DNA from: Sporobacter termitidis DSM 10068
GTDB taxonomy: Bacteria > Bacillota > Clostridia > Oscillospirales > Oscillospiraceae
Reading direction: 5' to 3'
Assembly: GCF_900130065.1 (NCBI RefSeq)
Contig: NZ_FQXV01000002.1
Location: 62,001 to 126,000 of the forward strand
DNA: 64,000 nucleotides
Both the position numbers and the translations under genes were made by a program. This document shows positions 51,870 to 59,971 of the stretch, in pieces. The notes beneath the pieces were generated by a model, which was not told where the DNA came from, did no database searches, and was given only the letters and a program-made list of their open reading frames with translations. The first letter of the stretch is position 1, and each line of letters begins with the position of its first letter.

Positions 51870-52298
51870 TTATTCCAGGGTTTTACCCGTAAGATTCTGA
51901 TACATGCGGCCGAGATAATCCAGGAACTGCTCTTTTTCCGTTTGAGAAAACCCCCCCAGGGAGATTTCCTCCACCTCCCGGCAAAGCTTCAGCCATTTTT
52001 CATAGTATTCCCTGCCTGTCTCCGTGACGGAAACGGATTCGGCCCGCCGGCGCTCGGCGGGCTCCGAGCGCTTGACCAGACAGGCCTGCTCCATATTGCT
52101 CAGCAGCTGAGAGACGGTGGCGGGCTCAATGTCCAGCGCGGCCGCGATATCCTTCTGCATGCAGTTGGCCCGCCTGGACAGATAACCGAGCACCTTGGGC
52201 TGTCCCGGCGAAAGGCCGAGCGCCAGCATGCCGGGCCGGATTTTATTTTTCTGCGCGTGGAACGCTCTGTAAAGCGCCATTTCCAGCAGCGTTTTCAT
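51870..52298 (-). CDS. MarR-family regulator
   Basis: 142 aa. LSPGQPKVLGYLSRRANCMQ, KDIAAALDIEPATVSQLLSN (recognition helix) and ERRRAESVSVTETGREYYEK (wing) are standard. GGAGG precedes ATG 52298. First gene of the marR-ABC-ABC operon; the palindrome at 52331-52350 over its promoter is the likely operator. Confidence 0.92.
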   Translation of the reverse strand: MKTLLEMALYRAFHAQKNKIRPGMLALGLSPGQPKVLGYLSRRANCMQKDIAAALDIEPATVSQLLSNMEQACLVKRSEPAERRRAESVSVTETGREYYEKWLKLCREVEEISLGGFSQTEKEQFLDYLGRMYQNLTGKTLE

Positions 52299-52330
52299 GT
52301 GTAAGCCTCCTAATGATTAGCTTCCTATCT

Positions 52331-52371
52331 ATTAGTATGCTCATACTAATCTTCCAAATCACGGTTGTCAA
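52331..52371 (-). promoter_or_regulatory. marR promoter and operator palindrome
   Basis: ATTAGTATG, CT, CATACTAAT (52331-52350) is a perfect 9-bp dyad over the -10 (TAGTAT, 52348-52343); the -35 is TTGACA (52371-52366) with a 17-base spacer. A second small dyad, CTAATGATTAG, overlaps the leader at 52310-52320. Confidence 0.78.
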
Positions 52372-52387
52372 GTTCCATAAAATGCAC

Positions 52388-52420
52388 AAAAGACCCCCGG
52401 AATTTATCCGGGAGTCTTTT
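52388..52420. terminator. Bidirectional terminator hairpin
   Basis: AAAAGACCCCCGGA and TCCGGGAGTCTTTT pair with one mismatch around ATTTA. It ends the CBS-protein gene on the minus strand; T4 lies in both arms. Confidence 0.8.
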
Positions 52421-52438
52421 ATCTTAAGCGTGAGACCC

Positions 52439-52942
52439 CTATTTTTTGGTATACCTCCGCATATTCTCCGATTCATAATAATGCTTGATGACGTTTTTGC
52501 GGGTGATGATCCCGATAAACTTTTCCCTGTCGTCGACGACGGGCACAAAATTTTGCTCCATGATGCGCAGCAGCAGCTCATCCATGGACGTATCGATTTT
52601 CACTGCCGGGTTCCAGCCCTCCCGGAGTATCTCGGAGATCGGGTAATCCTCCTGTTCTTTCATGGAATACGCGCCGCTGTTCAGCATATGCCACAGGAAA
52701 TCTCCCTCGCTGACCGTGCCTATGTAGGTGCCGTCCTCGGCAACGACGGGCATGGCCGTGTACCCGTGATGCTTCATTTTCTCAAGCCCCTGCCGCAGGG
52801 AGCAGCGTTCGTCCAAAAAGGCGACGGACCCTTTGGCGGTGAGAAAAAAGATGATGCTTTTATTCTCCCCGGGGTCTCGGTCCTTATCGAGCGCATCAAA
52901 ATAAATACTTCGGTCTTTCACCGCTTCTGAAACGATTTGCAT
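52439..52942 (-). CDS. CBS-domain pair protein
   Basis: 167 aa, little more than two CBS motifs: VAFLDERCSLRQGLEKMKHH to TVSEGDFLWHML and WNPAVKIDTSMDELLLRIME to GIITRKNVIKHYYES. Such stand-alone proteins bind adenine nucleotides (AMP, ATP, c-di-AMP) and often regulate a partner. Monocistronic, no partner evident. Only weak SD-like sequence precedes ATG 52942. The 277 bases upstream, up to 53219, hold no gene. Confidence 0.88.
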   Translation of the reverse strand: MQIVSEAVKDRSIYFDALDKDRDPGENKSIIFFLTAKGSVAFLDERCSLRQGLEKMKHHGYTAMPVVAEDGTYIGTVSEGDFLWHMLNSGAYSMKEQEDYPISEILREGWNPAVKIDTSMDELLLRIMEQNFVPVVDDREKFIGIITRKNVIKHYYESENMRRYTKK

Positions 52943-53144
52943 ATATCAAGCCACCTTATTATATTACTTTTTTAATTGCCATACCCAAAGCCTGGAGCAG
53001 CATGGCGCCTCTTTATTATAACAGCATTGTCATTAACAAAGTGTAAAGGAAAAATTAACGGTATGAAAATTATTCTGGGCCTCGGGCCTCGCGGCATTTA
53101 TTATAAAACGAAATATATGCCATAAAATTTATTAATAACTATGA

Positions 53145-53174
53145 TTGGACTTCTCCCCGGCGCCTTGATATGAT
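53145..53174 (+). promoter_or_regulatory. Possible promoter of the double-cubane cluster
   Basis: TTGGAC (53145-53150), 18 bases, TATGAT (53169-53174), 45 bases before the first gene. Confidence 0.45.
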
Positions 53175-53219
53175 GATATCGGAAAACAAAAATAACTGAT
53201 AAAGCTTTGAAGTGACGCT

Positions 53220-54374
53220 ATGATTTATCTCGACAATGCCGCCACCACCCTGCACAAGCCCCAGGCCGTCGTCGACGCGGTGGTTTCGGCCATGCAAAAT
53301 CTGGGCAACTACGGGCGGGCGACCCACGAATCGGCCCTGAACGCCGCCTATACCGTCTTCTTTACCCGGGACAAGCTGGCAAAGCTGTTTCACTGCCCAA
53401 AGACGGAGAATATGGTCTTTACGGCCAATTCGACGGAGGCGCTGAACATCGCCATTTCGGGCCTCTTCGGCCCGGGCGACCATATCGTCAGCACCGACCT
53501 GGAGCACAACTCCGTCCTGCGGCCCCTCTACCGGCTGGAGGAGGCCGGCGCGGCGCTGTCTTTTCTCCCGGCGGACACCTCCGGGCGCATCGATTATGAC
53601 GATTTTGCCCGCCTTTTACGGCCGGAGACCAGAGCCATCGTCTGCACCCACGCCTCCAACCTGACGGGCAACGTGGTGGATATCGCGCGCGTGGGGAAAA
53701 TCGCCGGAGAGCACGGGCTGCTGTTCATCGTCGACGCCTCGCAGACGGCCGGCGTCTTCCCTATCGACATGAGCCAGATGCATATCGACGTGCTCTGCTT
53801 TACAGGCCACAAGGGGCTGCTGGGCCCCCAGGGCACCGGCGGGCTCTGCGTGGGCGAAGGCGTCGCCATCCGTCCGTTCAAGGTCGGCGGCACCGGCGTC
53901 AAGACCTTTGACAAAACGCAGCCGTCCAGCCTCCCGGAGGCGCTGGAGGCCGGCACGCTCAACGGGCACGGCATCGCGGGCCTGGGCGCGGCCGTGGATT
54001 ACATACAGTCTGTCGGCATGGATGAAATCCGGCATAAAGAACAGTCCCTGGCGGGAAGCTTTTACACGGCCGTCTCGGCGCTGAAGGATGTCGCCGTCTA
54101 CGGCGATTTCACGCAGGCGGAGCGCGCGCCCATCGTTACGCTGAACATCGGCACGCTGGATTCCGCGGACGTCAGCTTCCGCCTGTCGGAGGATTACGGC
54201 ATCGCCACCCGCTCCGGCGGCCACTGCGCGCCCCGGATGCACAACGCGCTGGGGACAAGCGGACAGGGCGCCGTGCGCTTCAGCTTTTCCTGCTTCAACA
54301 CGGAGGCCGAGGCGGACACGGCGGCAAAGGCCGTTGCCGAGCTTGCCTCGGCATACCGCGCGGGGCGGCTTTGA
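53220..54374 (+). CDS. Cysteine desulfurase (NifS)-family enzyme
   Basis: 384 aa, class V aminotransferase fold. It starts IYLDNAATTLHKPQAVVDAV; the PLP lysine is in CFTGHKGLLGPQGTGGL, and the persulfide Cys is in RSGGHCAPRMHNALGT. It resembles the cysteine desulfurase family often found with selenium or sulfur-transfer genes. No IscU/SufU scaffold is next to it. It heads a tight four-gene group with an activase, a double-cubane-type protein and a Se/S-carrier-like protein, so it may supply sulfur for their clusters. SD is weak (GAAGTGA). Confidence 0.9.
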   Translation: MIYLDNAATTLHKPQAVVDAVVSAMQNLGNYGRATHESALNAAYTVFFTRDKLAKLFHCPKTENMVFTANSTEALNIAISGLFGPGDHIVSTDLEHNSVLRPLYRLEEAGAALSFLPADTSGRIDYDDFARLLRPETRAIVCTHASNLTGNVVDIARVGKIAGEHGLLFIVDASQTAGVFPIDMSQMHIDVLCFTGHKGLLGPQGTGGLCVGEGVAIRPFKVGGTGVKTFDKTQPSSLPEALEAGTLNGHGIAGLGAAVDYIQSVGMDEIRHKEQSLAGSFYTAVSALKDVAVYGDFTQAERAPIVTLNIGTLDSADVSFRLSEDYGIATRSGGHCAPRMHNALGTSGQGAVRFSFSCFNTEAEADTAAKAVAELASAYRAGRL

Positions 54375-54409
54375 TACTGCTTTTGACATGAAAAACACGG
54401 GGGAGTTCC

Positions 54410-55180
54410 ATGGCAGCCATCGGCATTGATATTGGTTCCACCAGCGCAAAAGCCGTTGTTTTGGACGACGGCGGCACGCTCGTTTTCAAGTGCATCCGCC
54501 CCACGGGTTGGAGCAGCGCGGAGGCGGCCGACGGGCTCCGAGGGGAGCTGGCCTCGGCCGGCTTCGACCCGGCCGGACACGCCTGCGTCGCCACCGGCTA
54601 CGGGCGGCTCAACGTCCCCTACGCCGGAAAGCTGGTGACCGAGATCACGTGCCACGCCAGGGGCGCGGCGTACCTTTTCGGCGAGGGGCCCTTCACGGTC
54701 ATCGACATCGGCGGGCAGGATACGAAAATCATCAGCGTCGCCGGCGGCCGGGTCAGCGATTTTATCATGAACGACAAGTGCTCTGCCGGGACAGGGCGTT
54801 TTCTTGAAATCATGGCAAACTCCATGGGCCAGAGCCCCGCGGCACTCATCGAGCTTGCCCGGCAGGGCTCCGGTGTCTCCATCAGCTCCCTGTGCACCGT
54901 CTTTGCCGAATCCGAGGTCATCAGCCTCATCGGCCAGGGGAAGGCAAGGGCGGATATCGCTTTCGGGATCGTGGAGTCCATTGTGGACAAGGTGTGCGCC
55001 CAGTGCCATAGAGCCGGCGGCAGCGGGCCCTTTTATCTCACGGGCGGCCTTTGCGAATGCCCCGGCCTGCTGGAGCCGCTTTCAAGGCGCTTAAGGTCCG
55101 ATGTCAACACAAGCCCCCTGGGTCGTTACGCGGGCGCCATCGGCGCCGCGGTCACCGCCGGGACCATCGGTAAAGGATGA
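54410..55180 (+). CDS. 2-hydroxyacyl-CoA dehydratase activase-type ATPase (BcrAD/BadFG family)
   Basis: 256 aa, ASKHA-fold ATPase. GIDIGSTSAKAVVLDDGG (phosphate loop 1), VIDIGGQDTKIISV (loop 2) and TGGLCECPGLLEPLSRRL (adenosine loop). The two cluster Cys of the homodimer are in NDKCSAGTGRFLEIMA and SSLCTVFAESEVISL. It drives ATP-dependent single-electron transfer to a partner iron-sulfur protein, here the next gene. GGGGGAG precedes ATG 54410. Confidence 0.94.
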   Translation: MAAIGIDIGSTSAKAVVLDDGGTLVFKCIRPTGWSSAEAADGLRGELASAGFDPAGHACVATGYGRLNVPYAGKLVTEITCHARGAAYLFGEGPFTVIDIGGQDTKIISVAGGRVSDFIMNDKCSAGTGRFLEIMANSMGQSPAALIELARQGSGVSISSLCTVFAESEVISLIGQGKARADIAFGIVESIVDKVCAQCHRAGGSGPFYLTGGLCECPGLLEPLSRRLRSDVNTSPLGRYAGAIGAAVTAGTIGKG

Positions 55181-55227
55181 GGATTCTATCCATGAAATAA
55201 AGAATATTAATTGATGGAGGAAAGTTT

Positions 55228-56499
55228 ATGGCTGACTACCGAAAGATGTGGGAAGAGCTCGGGATGGACCTGGAATCGCACGATACGCTTTGCGCGGTCC
55301 TGCCGGTGGCGTTTGGAGACACGTATCTTTCCCAGGAGAACCGGCCCGAAAACATGGCGTTTTACGATTTTGTCGTCTCGGAGATCCACGGTGTCCGTCC
55401 TTCCGAGCTCATAGAGCATCAGAAAAAGGGCGGCAAGGTGCTGGGCACGTTCTGCGTCTACGTCCCGGACGAGGTCGCCGTCGCCGCGGGCGCCGTCGTC
55501 ACCGGCCTTTGCGGCGGCTCCCAGTTCTGGGTGCCGGGCGGCGAGAAGGTGCTGCCTAAAAACACCTGCTCGCTCATCAAGGCCTCGGTGGGCGCGCGGC
55601 TGGACCGCACCTGTCCCTTCTTCCGCATCGCGGACATGTATATCGGAGAGACCACCTGCGACGGCAAAAAGAAGGCCTGGGAGATTCTCGCGGAGGATGT
55701 GCCCGTTCATGTAATGGACCTGCCGCAGATGAAGCGCCCGCAGGATTACACAAAGTGGGCCGACGAAATCCGCATTTTCATCGGCGTGGTGGAAAAGCTC
55801 ACCGGCGGCAAGGTCACGGCGGAGAGCCTGGGGGCGGCCATCCGGCTTATCAACAATAAGCGCCGTGCCCTCGCCCGCGTATACGAGTGCCGCAAGTCGG
55901 AGGTTATCCCCATCAGCGGCAAGGACGGGCTGCTCATGACGCAGATCGCCTTTTTCGACGATCCCGCCCGATGCGCCGAAATGGCAAACAAGCTGGCCGA
56001 CGAGCTGGAAAAGCGCATCAAGGACGGCGTTTCCGTCTTCCCGAAGGGCACGAAGCGCATCCTGCTCACCGGTACGCCGCTGGCCATCCCGAACTGGAAG
56101 CTGCACCACCTCATCGAGACGTCCGGCGCCGCCGTCGTCTGCGAGGAGATGTGTACCGGCACCCGGTACTTCGAGCACCTGGTGGACGAGAGCCAAACCA
56201 CGCTGGACGGCCAGGTCGACGCGCTGGCGGCGCGCTACATGAAAAACAACTGCGCCTGCTTTACGCCGAACACGGGCCGCATCGACGATATCCTCCGGCT
56301 GGCCCGGGAATACAAGGCCGACGGCGTGATCAATACGAATCTCAAATTCTGCGGGCTCTACGATACGGAAAGCCGCTCGGTGATGCGCGCGCTGAAGGAC
56401 GCCGGAATCCCCGCGCTCAACATCGAAACGGATTACACCGATACGGACGCGGAGCAGCTCCGCACGCGCATCCAGGCTTTTCTGGAGCTGCTTGGCTGA
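55228..56499 (+). CDS. Double-cubane-cluster-type reductase (HgdB/YjiM family)
   Basis: 423 aa, one long HgdB-like subunit rather than the alpha/beta pair of true 2-hydroxyacyl-CoA dehydratases. Thirteen Cys are present. Those in conserved-looking places include C76 (GTFC), C114, C129, C144 (TTCDGKKK, a family hallmark), C305/C309 (CEEMC), C342/C344 (CAC) and C375. A lone subunit with its own activase matches the double-cubane cluster proteins (Carboxydothermus DCCP, E. coli YjiM), which carry an [8Fe-9S] cluster and reduce small molecules in an ATP-dependent way. GGAGGAAAG precedes ATG 55228. The physiological substrate is unknown. Confidence 0.87.
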   Translation: MADYRKMWEELGMDLESHDTLCAVLPVAFGDTYLSQENRPENMAFYDFVVSEIHGVRPSELIEHQKKGGKVLGTFCVYVPDEVAVAAGAVVTGLCGGSQFWVPGGEKVLPKNTCSLIKASVGARLDRTCPFFRIADMYIGETTCDGKKKAWEILAEDVPVHVMDLPQMKRPQDYTKWADEIRIFIGVVEKLTGGKVTAESLGAAIRLINNKRRALARVYECRKSEVIPISGKDGLLMTQIAFFDDPARCAEMANKLADELEKRIKDGVSVFPKGTKRILLTGTPLAIPNWKLHHLIETSGAAVVCEEMCTGTRYFEHLVDESQTTLDGQVDALAARYMKNNCACFTPNTGRIDDILRLAREYKADGVINTNLKFCGLYDTESRSVMRALKDAGIPALNIETDYTDTDAEQLRTRIQAFLELLG

Positions 56500-56764
56500 C
56501 CCCATGCCCGTCACCGATTATTACGTGCTTTTTTTCAGCCACACGTCGGGCATGGCGCTATACGAGTTCGTCCGGCAGCGCGGCATCCGCGTCAGGATCT
56601 CTCCGGCGCCCAGGGCCGCGACCTCCTGCTGCGGCATGTCGCTTTTGGTGGAGCAACGGGAGCTCGAGGCGGTAAAAGCCTGCATCGAGGTCTCCGGCAT
56701 TGAGATCGATAAAATCGTCCTGCTCCCCCGGCAGATCGACCCCATGCGCCATAAGTTCTGCTGA
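56492..56764 (+). CDS. DUF3343 putative Se/S carrier-like protein
   Basis: 90 aa, small alpha/beta protein. The Cys pair in ATSCCGMSLLVEQ (about residues 44-56) and a C-terminal Cys (HKFC) are the features of DUF3343, a family described as similar to Se/S carriers (TusA/YedF-like). It starts at TTG 56492, overlapping the preceding gene by eight bases; ATG 56504 is the alternative. Coupling to the double-cubane-type gene suggests a sulfur-delivery or redox role there; function not established. Confidence 0.85.
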   Translation: MADPMPVTDYYVLFFSHTSGMALYEFVRQRGIRVRISPAPRAATSCCGMSLLVEQRELEAVKACIEVSGIEIDKIVLLPRQIDPMRHKFC

Positions 56765-56838
56765 GGCCGGCGCGCCGCGCGGCAGTTTTCCAAGCTTCTC
56801 CGCGGTAATTTCGCTGTACAGATACAGTCACAAAACAC

Positions 56839-56879
56839 ACGAGAACGGTTCTTTGCTTCCGGCAAGGAACCGTTCTCGT
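56839..56879. terminator. Bidirectional terminator hairpin
   Basis: ACGAGAACGGTTC and GAACCGTTCTCGT form a perfect 13-bp stem between convergent operons. Confidence 0.8.
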
Positions 56880-56880
56880 C

Positions 56881-57552
56881 TCATTTTACCCGTTCGGTCA
56901 GCCTGCCGGAAGCCATCGTCAGCACGCGGTTCCCGTAATCGACGGTATCCAGCTCGTGGGTCACCATCAAAACCGCCGTGCCGCTCCCGGAAATCCGGCG
57001 GAACAGCCCCATGATCTCGGCGGTCGTCTGGGTGTCCAGGTCGCTTGTGGGCTCGTCGGCAATCAAAATCCCCGGGTCGTTGATCAGCGCCCGCGCAATG
57101 GAAACTCTCCGCAGCTCGCCGCCGGACAGCTCCTTCGGGTACGACGGCGCCAAATGCGGGATACCCACCTGCCCGAGCAGGGAAAGCGCTTTCTCCTCCG
57201 CGCCGCCCGCGCGCTTAAAGAAATAGAACGGCAACCTGACGTTATCCAAAACGGTCAAATTGGCGAGAACGCTGTGCCCCTGCGGAACATAGCCAATTTT
57301 GGAATTCCTGTAAAGAGACGCGGCCTTGTCGTGATACGATAAAATGTCCTGCCCATCCGCCTCAATGCTGCCCGAGGTCGGGCTCAGAAGCCCGGCGATA
57401 AGATTCAGGAGCGTGCTTTTCCCGCTGCCCGACCGCCCGATGATGCTCACAAAATCGCCGGACGATACCGACAGGTTTACACGATCTATCGCCTTGAACG
57501 GCGCTTTGCCCCGCTGATATTCCTTGGTGAGATCCTTTACTTCCAGCAGCAT
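56881..57552 (-). CDS. ABC transporter ATP-binding protein (MacB/LolD type)
   Basis: 223 aa. Walker A GRSGSGKSTLLNLIAGLL, signature LSGGELRRVSIARAL, Walker B GILIADEPTSDLDTQT and switch His in VTHELDTVDYG. This subgroup pairs with FtsX-like permeases, here the gene directly upstream (one base gap). Third gene of the DUF4418 operon. Confidence 0.94.
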   Translation of the reverse strand: MLLEVKDLTKEYQRGKAPFKAIDRVNLSVSSGDFVSIIGRSGSGKSTLLNLIAGLLSPTSGSIEADGQDILSYHDKAASLYRNSKIGYVPQGHSVLANLTVLDNVRLPFYFFKRAGGAEEKALSLLGQVGIPHLAPSYPKELSGGELRRVSIARALINDPGILIADEPTSDLDTQTTAEIMGLFRRISGSGTAVLMVTHELDTVDYGNRVLTMASGRLTERVK

Positions 57553-57553
57553 G

Positions 57554-58765
57554 CTACTCCCCCTCCCGCATGGTCATATAGGTTTCCGCCCGGCTGATTT
57601 TGACGGCGGCATACAGGGACGTTATGGGCCCAACGGCGAAGGACAGGAGCAGACTGAGCGCCAGAGTCCCCAGGATACCGCCGGTGCCCGGCTGCAGATA
57701 CGGCAGATTCAGCCTGCTGCCGATATACGCGCTGAACGGGAACACCACAAAGGCGGCGATCGCCGTCCCAAGAACGCCGCCGGCCGCGCTGGCGAGAAGC
57801 GCTTCGTTTAAAACGATGCCGATCAGCCGTTTCCGCGTCGCGCCCATTGCCCGATAAATGGCGAACTCTTTTTTCCGCTCATTCATCGTAAAGGGAAAAA
57901 CGGCCGCCAGCACGACAACGGCAAGAATCCACAGCACGGCGGATATGGTATTGATATAGCCGACCAAAGAGCCCAGATTGCCGGATATGCCCGAAATCAT
58001 GCTTTGTGACACAATAACCTCCACACCCGGTACGCCCGAACGGATGCCCGCGGCGACCGCGTCCGCGTCATAGCCCTTATCAATTTTCACCAGCACGGCG
58101 GAGACGGCGTCCTCCGGCGCCTCGTCGGACAGGAAATTCATCCCGGCGTTGTGCGCCGCGGCGGCCAGCGCCTTTATGATATCCATACTCATGAAAACAG
58201 AATTGTCCAGGCCGGTTGACGTTCTTTCCAGCTGCGCCGCCACCCGATACGTCTGGTTGAAAAATTTCAGCGTCCCGTCGTCCCGGATGATAATGCCGCT
58301 GCCCGCCAGCAGCTGCCCGTCTCCGGCGGCGCCGCCGTAAGCCCTGGCAATCCACGGCTGTATCACAAAATCAGTACCGGGATCAAAGCCGATCAGCTGT
58401 ACCGCCTCGTCGCAGCAGTCCGCCGAAAGAGACGACAGATAAAACTGCGGCGTTGCCTGTGCGACGCCCCCCACCTGCGCGACCTGCCGCGCGACGGCGC
58501 CGCTGAAATAAAAATAGGCCGGCTCTCCTCCCAGGAGAATGCCCTTCATGTCGCTTTCGTGTCCGGCGGGAACCACCATAAGGTCTGCGCCCAGCCGCTG
58601 CTGCATGCTGTTCATCCCGTTTTTCAGGCTCCCTGTCAAAATAGCGCCTCCAAACAGGGCAAAGGCCAGAATGGCGACGACGATAATGAGGCAGGCCGCG
58701 CGGAAGGGCTTGCGCCGGATGTTATAAATCGATATCCGGTTAGTGGTTAACGGCCGCTGCTTCAT
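57554..58765 (-). CDS. FtsX-like ABC permease
   Basis: 403 aa. One N-terminal helix (RAACLIIVVAILAFALFGG), a large extracellular MacB-like domain (~60-270) and three C-terminal helices (SAVLWILAVVVLAAVFPFTM, EALLASAAGGVLGTAIAAFV, LGTLALSLLLSFAVGPITSL) with NERKKEFAIYRAMGATRKRL, the FtsX coupling segment. The start is set at ATG 58765 because homologous sequence begins there; it overlaps the DUF4418 gene by 26 bases. Confidence 0.9.
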   Translation of the reverse strand: MKQRPLTTNRISIYNIRRKPFRAACLIIVVAILAFALFGGAILTGSLKNGMNSMQQRLGADLMVVPAGHESDMKGILLGGEPAYFYFSGAVARQVAQVGGVAQATPQFYLSSLSADCCDEAVQLIGFDPGTDFVIQPWIARAYGGAAGDGQLLAGSGIIIRDDGTLKFFNQTYRVAAQLERTSTGLDNSVFMSMDIIKALAAAAHNAGMNFLSDEAPEDAVSAVLVKIDKGYDADAVAAGIRSGVPGVEVIVSQSMISGISGNLGSLVGYINTISAVLWILAVVVLAAVFPFTMNERKKEFAIYRAMGATRKRLIGIVLNEALLASAAGGVLGTAIAAFVVFPFSAYIGSRLNLPYLQPGTGGILGTLALSLLLSFAVGPITSLYAAVKISRAETYMTMREGE

Positions 58766-59279
58766 TTTTTTGCCGTTCCTTTTTGTCGGATTGATACAGA
58801 TATACCGCGTTGGCAGCCGCCGCGATGATAGCAAGGCTGCTCAGGATCGTCAGCGCCGGCAGGGCCAGCATCCGGCAGCTCATCTGCGCCCCGTCGCAGA
58901 CGCCTATTAACGCCGTCGGGATCAGCAGGGCCAGTATCCCGTTCAGGAACAGCGCGATACTCAGGCCAAGGCGCGTCTGTTTTGACCGCAGCAAAATCAG
59001 CAGGACGCCGGAAACCGCGATGAGCGCCCCGAGGCCAAGTGCCGCCTGCCCGGTCCCATGGCACTTCATCATCATGTTCATGGACGCGGACATGGCGTCC
59101 CCGTCAGCAGCGCATTGCTCGGACTGGTCCGTTTCCTGGCTGTTCATCGGCATACTGGTTTGCTCGGCGCTTTGCGCCGCCGTATGTACGCCGCAAACAG
59201 GGAAAACAGTTTGCGGCCCCACTGCTATGAACAGGCCTAAAATGATGAATATGATCCCCGAGATCAATCTGTTTTTCAT
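58740..59279 (-). CDS. DUF4418 membrane protein
   Basis: 179 aa with four hydrophobic helices (LISGIIFIILGLFIAVGPQT, ALGLGALIAVSGVLLILLRS, GLSIALFLNGILALLIPTAL, ALTILSSLAIIAAAANAVYL). The first external loop has Met/Cys/His residues (SMNMMMKCHGTG) and the second reads GVCDGAQMSCRM, as in DUF4418. Members go with FtsX-like permease/ATPase pairs. The Cys/Met/His content may mean metal or redox sensing; unproven. First gene of the operon, behind the 37-bp palindrome. Confidence 0.88.
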   Translation of the reverse strand: MKNRLISGIIFIILGLFIAVGPQTVFPVCGVHTAAQSAEQTSMPMNSQETDQSEQCAADGDAMSASMNMMMKCHGTGQAALGLGALIAVSGVLLILLRSKQTRLGLSIALFLNGILALLIPTALIGVCDGAQMSCRMLALPALTILSSLAIIAAAANAVYLYQSDKKERQKNEAAAVNH

Positions 59280-59302
59280 ACCGGAACCCCTTTTTCGCTA
59301 AA

Positions 59303-59339
59303 TTATATAATACATATATGATTAATATGTATTATATAA
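59303..59339. promoter_or_regulatory. 37-bp palindrome upstream of the DUF4418 operon
   Basis: TTATATAATACATAT (59303-59317) and ATATGTATTATATAA (59325-59339) are perfect 15-bp inverted arms around ATGATTA, 24 bases before the DUF4418 start and probably over its promoter. Likely repressor operator; no regulator gene lies beside it. Confidence 0.75.
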
Positions 59340-59474
59340 AATAAGCATACCATAGGGCCGGCGCAATGTCAACGGCCTTGATGTGAAGATATTATGTGGA
59401 AATCATGAATTTTTTGTGAATTATATAAAGCCGTAAAACCGGCCGTCAAAAATCCGGATTCGTACACATTCGTA

Positions 59475-59503
59475 TTGACAAGAAAAATGTAATATGTTAG
59501 CTT
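59475..59503 (+). promoter_or_regulatory. Promoter of the cobalamin riboswitch transcript
   Basis: TTGACA (59475-59480), 17 bases, TAGCTT (59498-59503) with an upstream TG (extended -10). Placed 19 bases before the aptamer. Confidence 0.5.
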
Positions 59504-59521
59504 TACAGGGAAAAGAATAGC

Positions 59522-59716
59522 ATTTCAAGTGTCCCCGCAGGCGTTCGGCTTCCGGGGAAGAATAGAGAATCGGGTGAAAATCCCGGACGGAACCGCCGCT
59601 GTATGCGCTTGATATCCGCACTCGTTGACGAAAGTCGGTCACTGGGAAACCGGGAAGGCAGAGTGCTGAGCGGGAGGAGACTCCCCCAGGCGCAAGTCAG
59701 AAGACCTGCTTGAAAT
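59522..59716 (+). promoter_or_regulatory. Cobalamin (B12) riboswitch
   Basis: P1 closes with ATTTCAAG (59522-59529) and CTTGAAAT (59709-59716). Inside are the conserved blocks GGGTGAAAATCCC, CCGCCGCTGTATGCG, AGTCGGTCACTGGG, GGGAAGGCAGAGTG and AAGTCAGAAGACCTGC, in the order of the cobalamin aptamer (B12 box near the 3' end). It precedes a btuFCD-like operon. Confidence 0.93.
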
Positions 59717-59771
59717 CCATGTAGCCCGTCGGCCCGAGACGCCGCGGTTATTTGTTGTGTGTACAGGAATC

Positions 59772-59802
59772 CGGCTGTGACAATGCGTCACAGCCGTTTT
59801 TT
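59772..59802 (+). terminator. Riboswitch terminator
   Basis: CGGCTGTGAC, AATGC, GTCACAGCCG: perfect 10-bp stem then T6, 55 bases after the aptamer. It should form when cobalamin is bound. Confidence 0.88.
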
Positions 59803-59840
59803 ATTGCTTATAATCCGGAACCGACCGAACAACGGAGGTT

Positions 59841-59890
59841 CAGCAGATCAGAGAGGACAGGCATCCCCTCTGATTCGCTGGACTTTTTTT
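59841..59890 (+). terminator. Second terminator-like hairpin in the B12 leader
   Basis: CAGC..ATCAGAG..GG pairs with CC..CTCTGAT..GCTG through small internal loops, followed by GACTTTTTTT. It lies between the riboswitch terminator and the first transporter gene. Confidence 0.55.
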
Positions 59891-59971
59891 GTTGCGCGTC
59901 ATAGCGCGCGGCAGCGGCGGCGGCACTGTTCGTCAGCGCCGCTGCGGTCAATATAGAAAAGGAGTAAAAAA

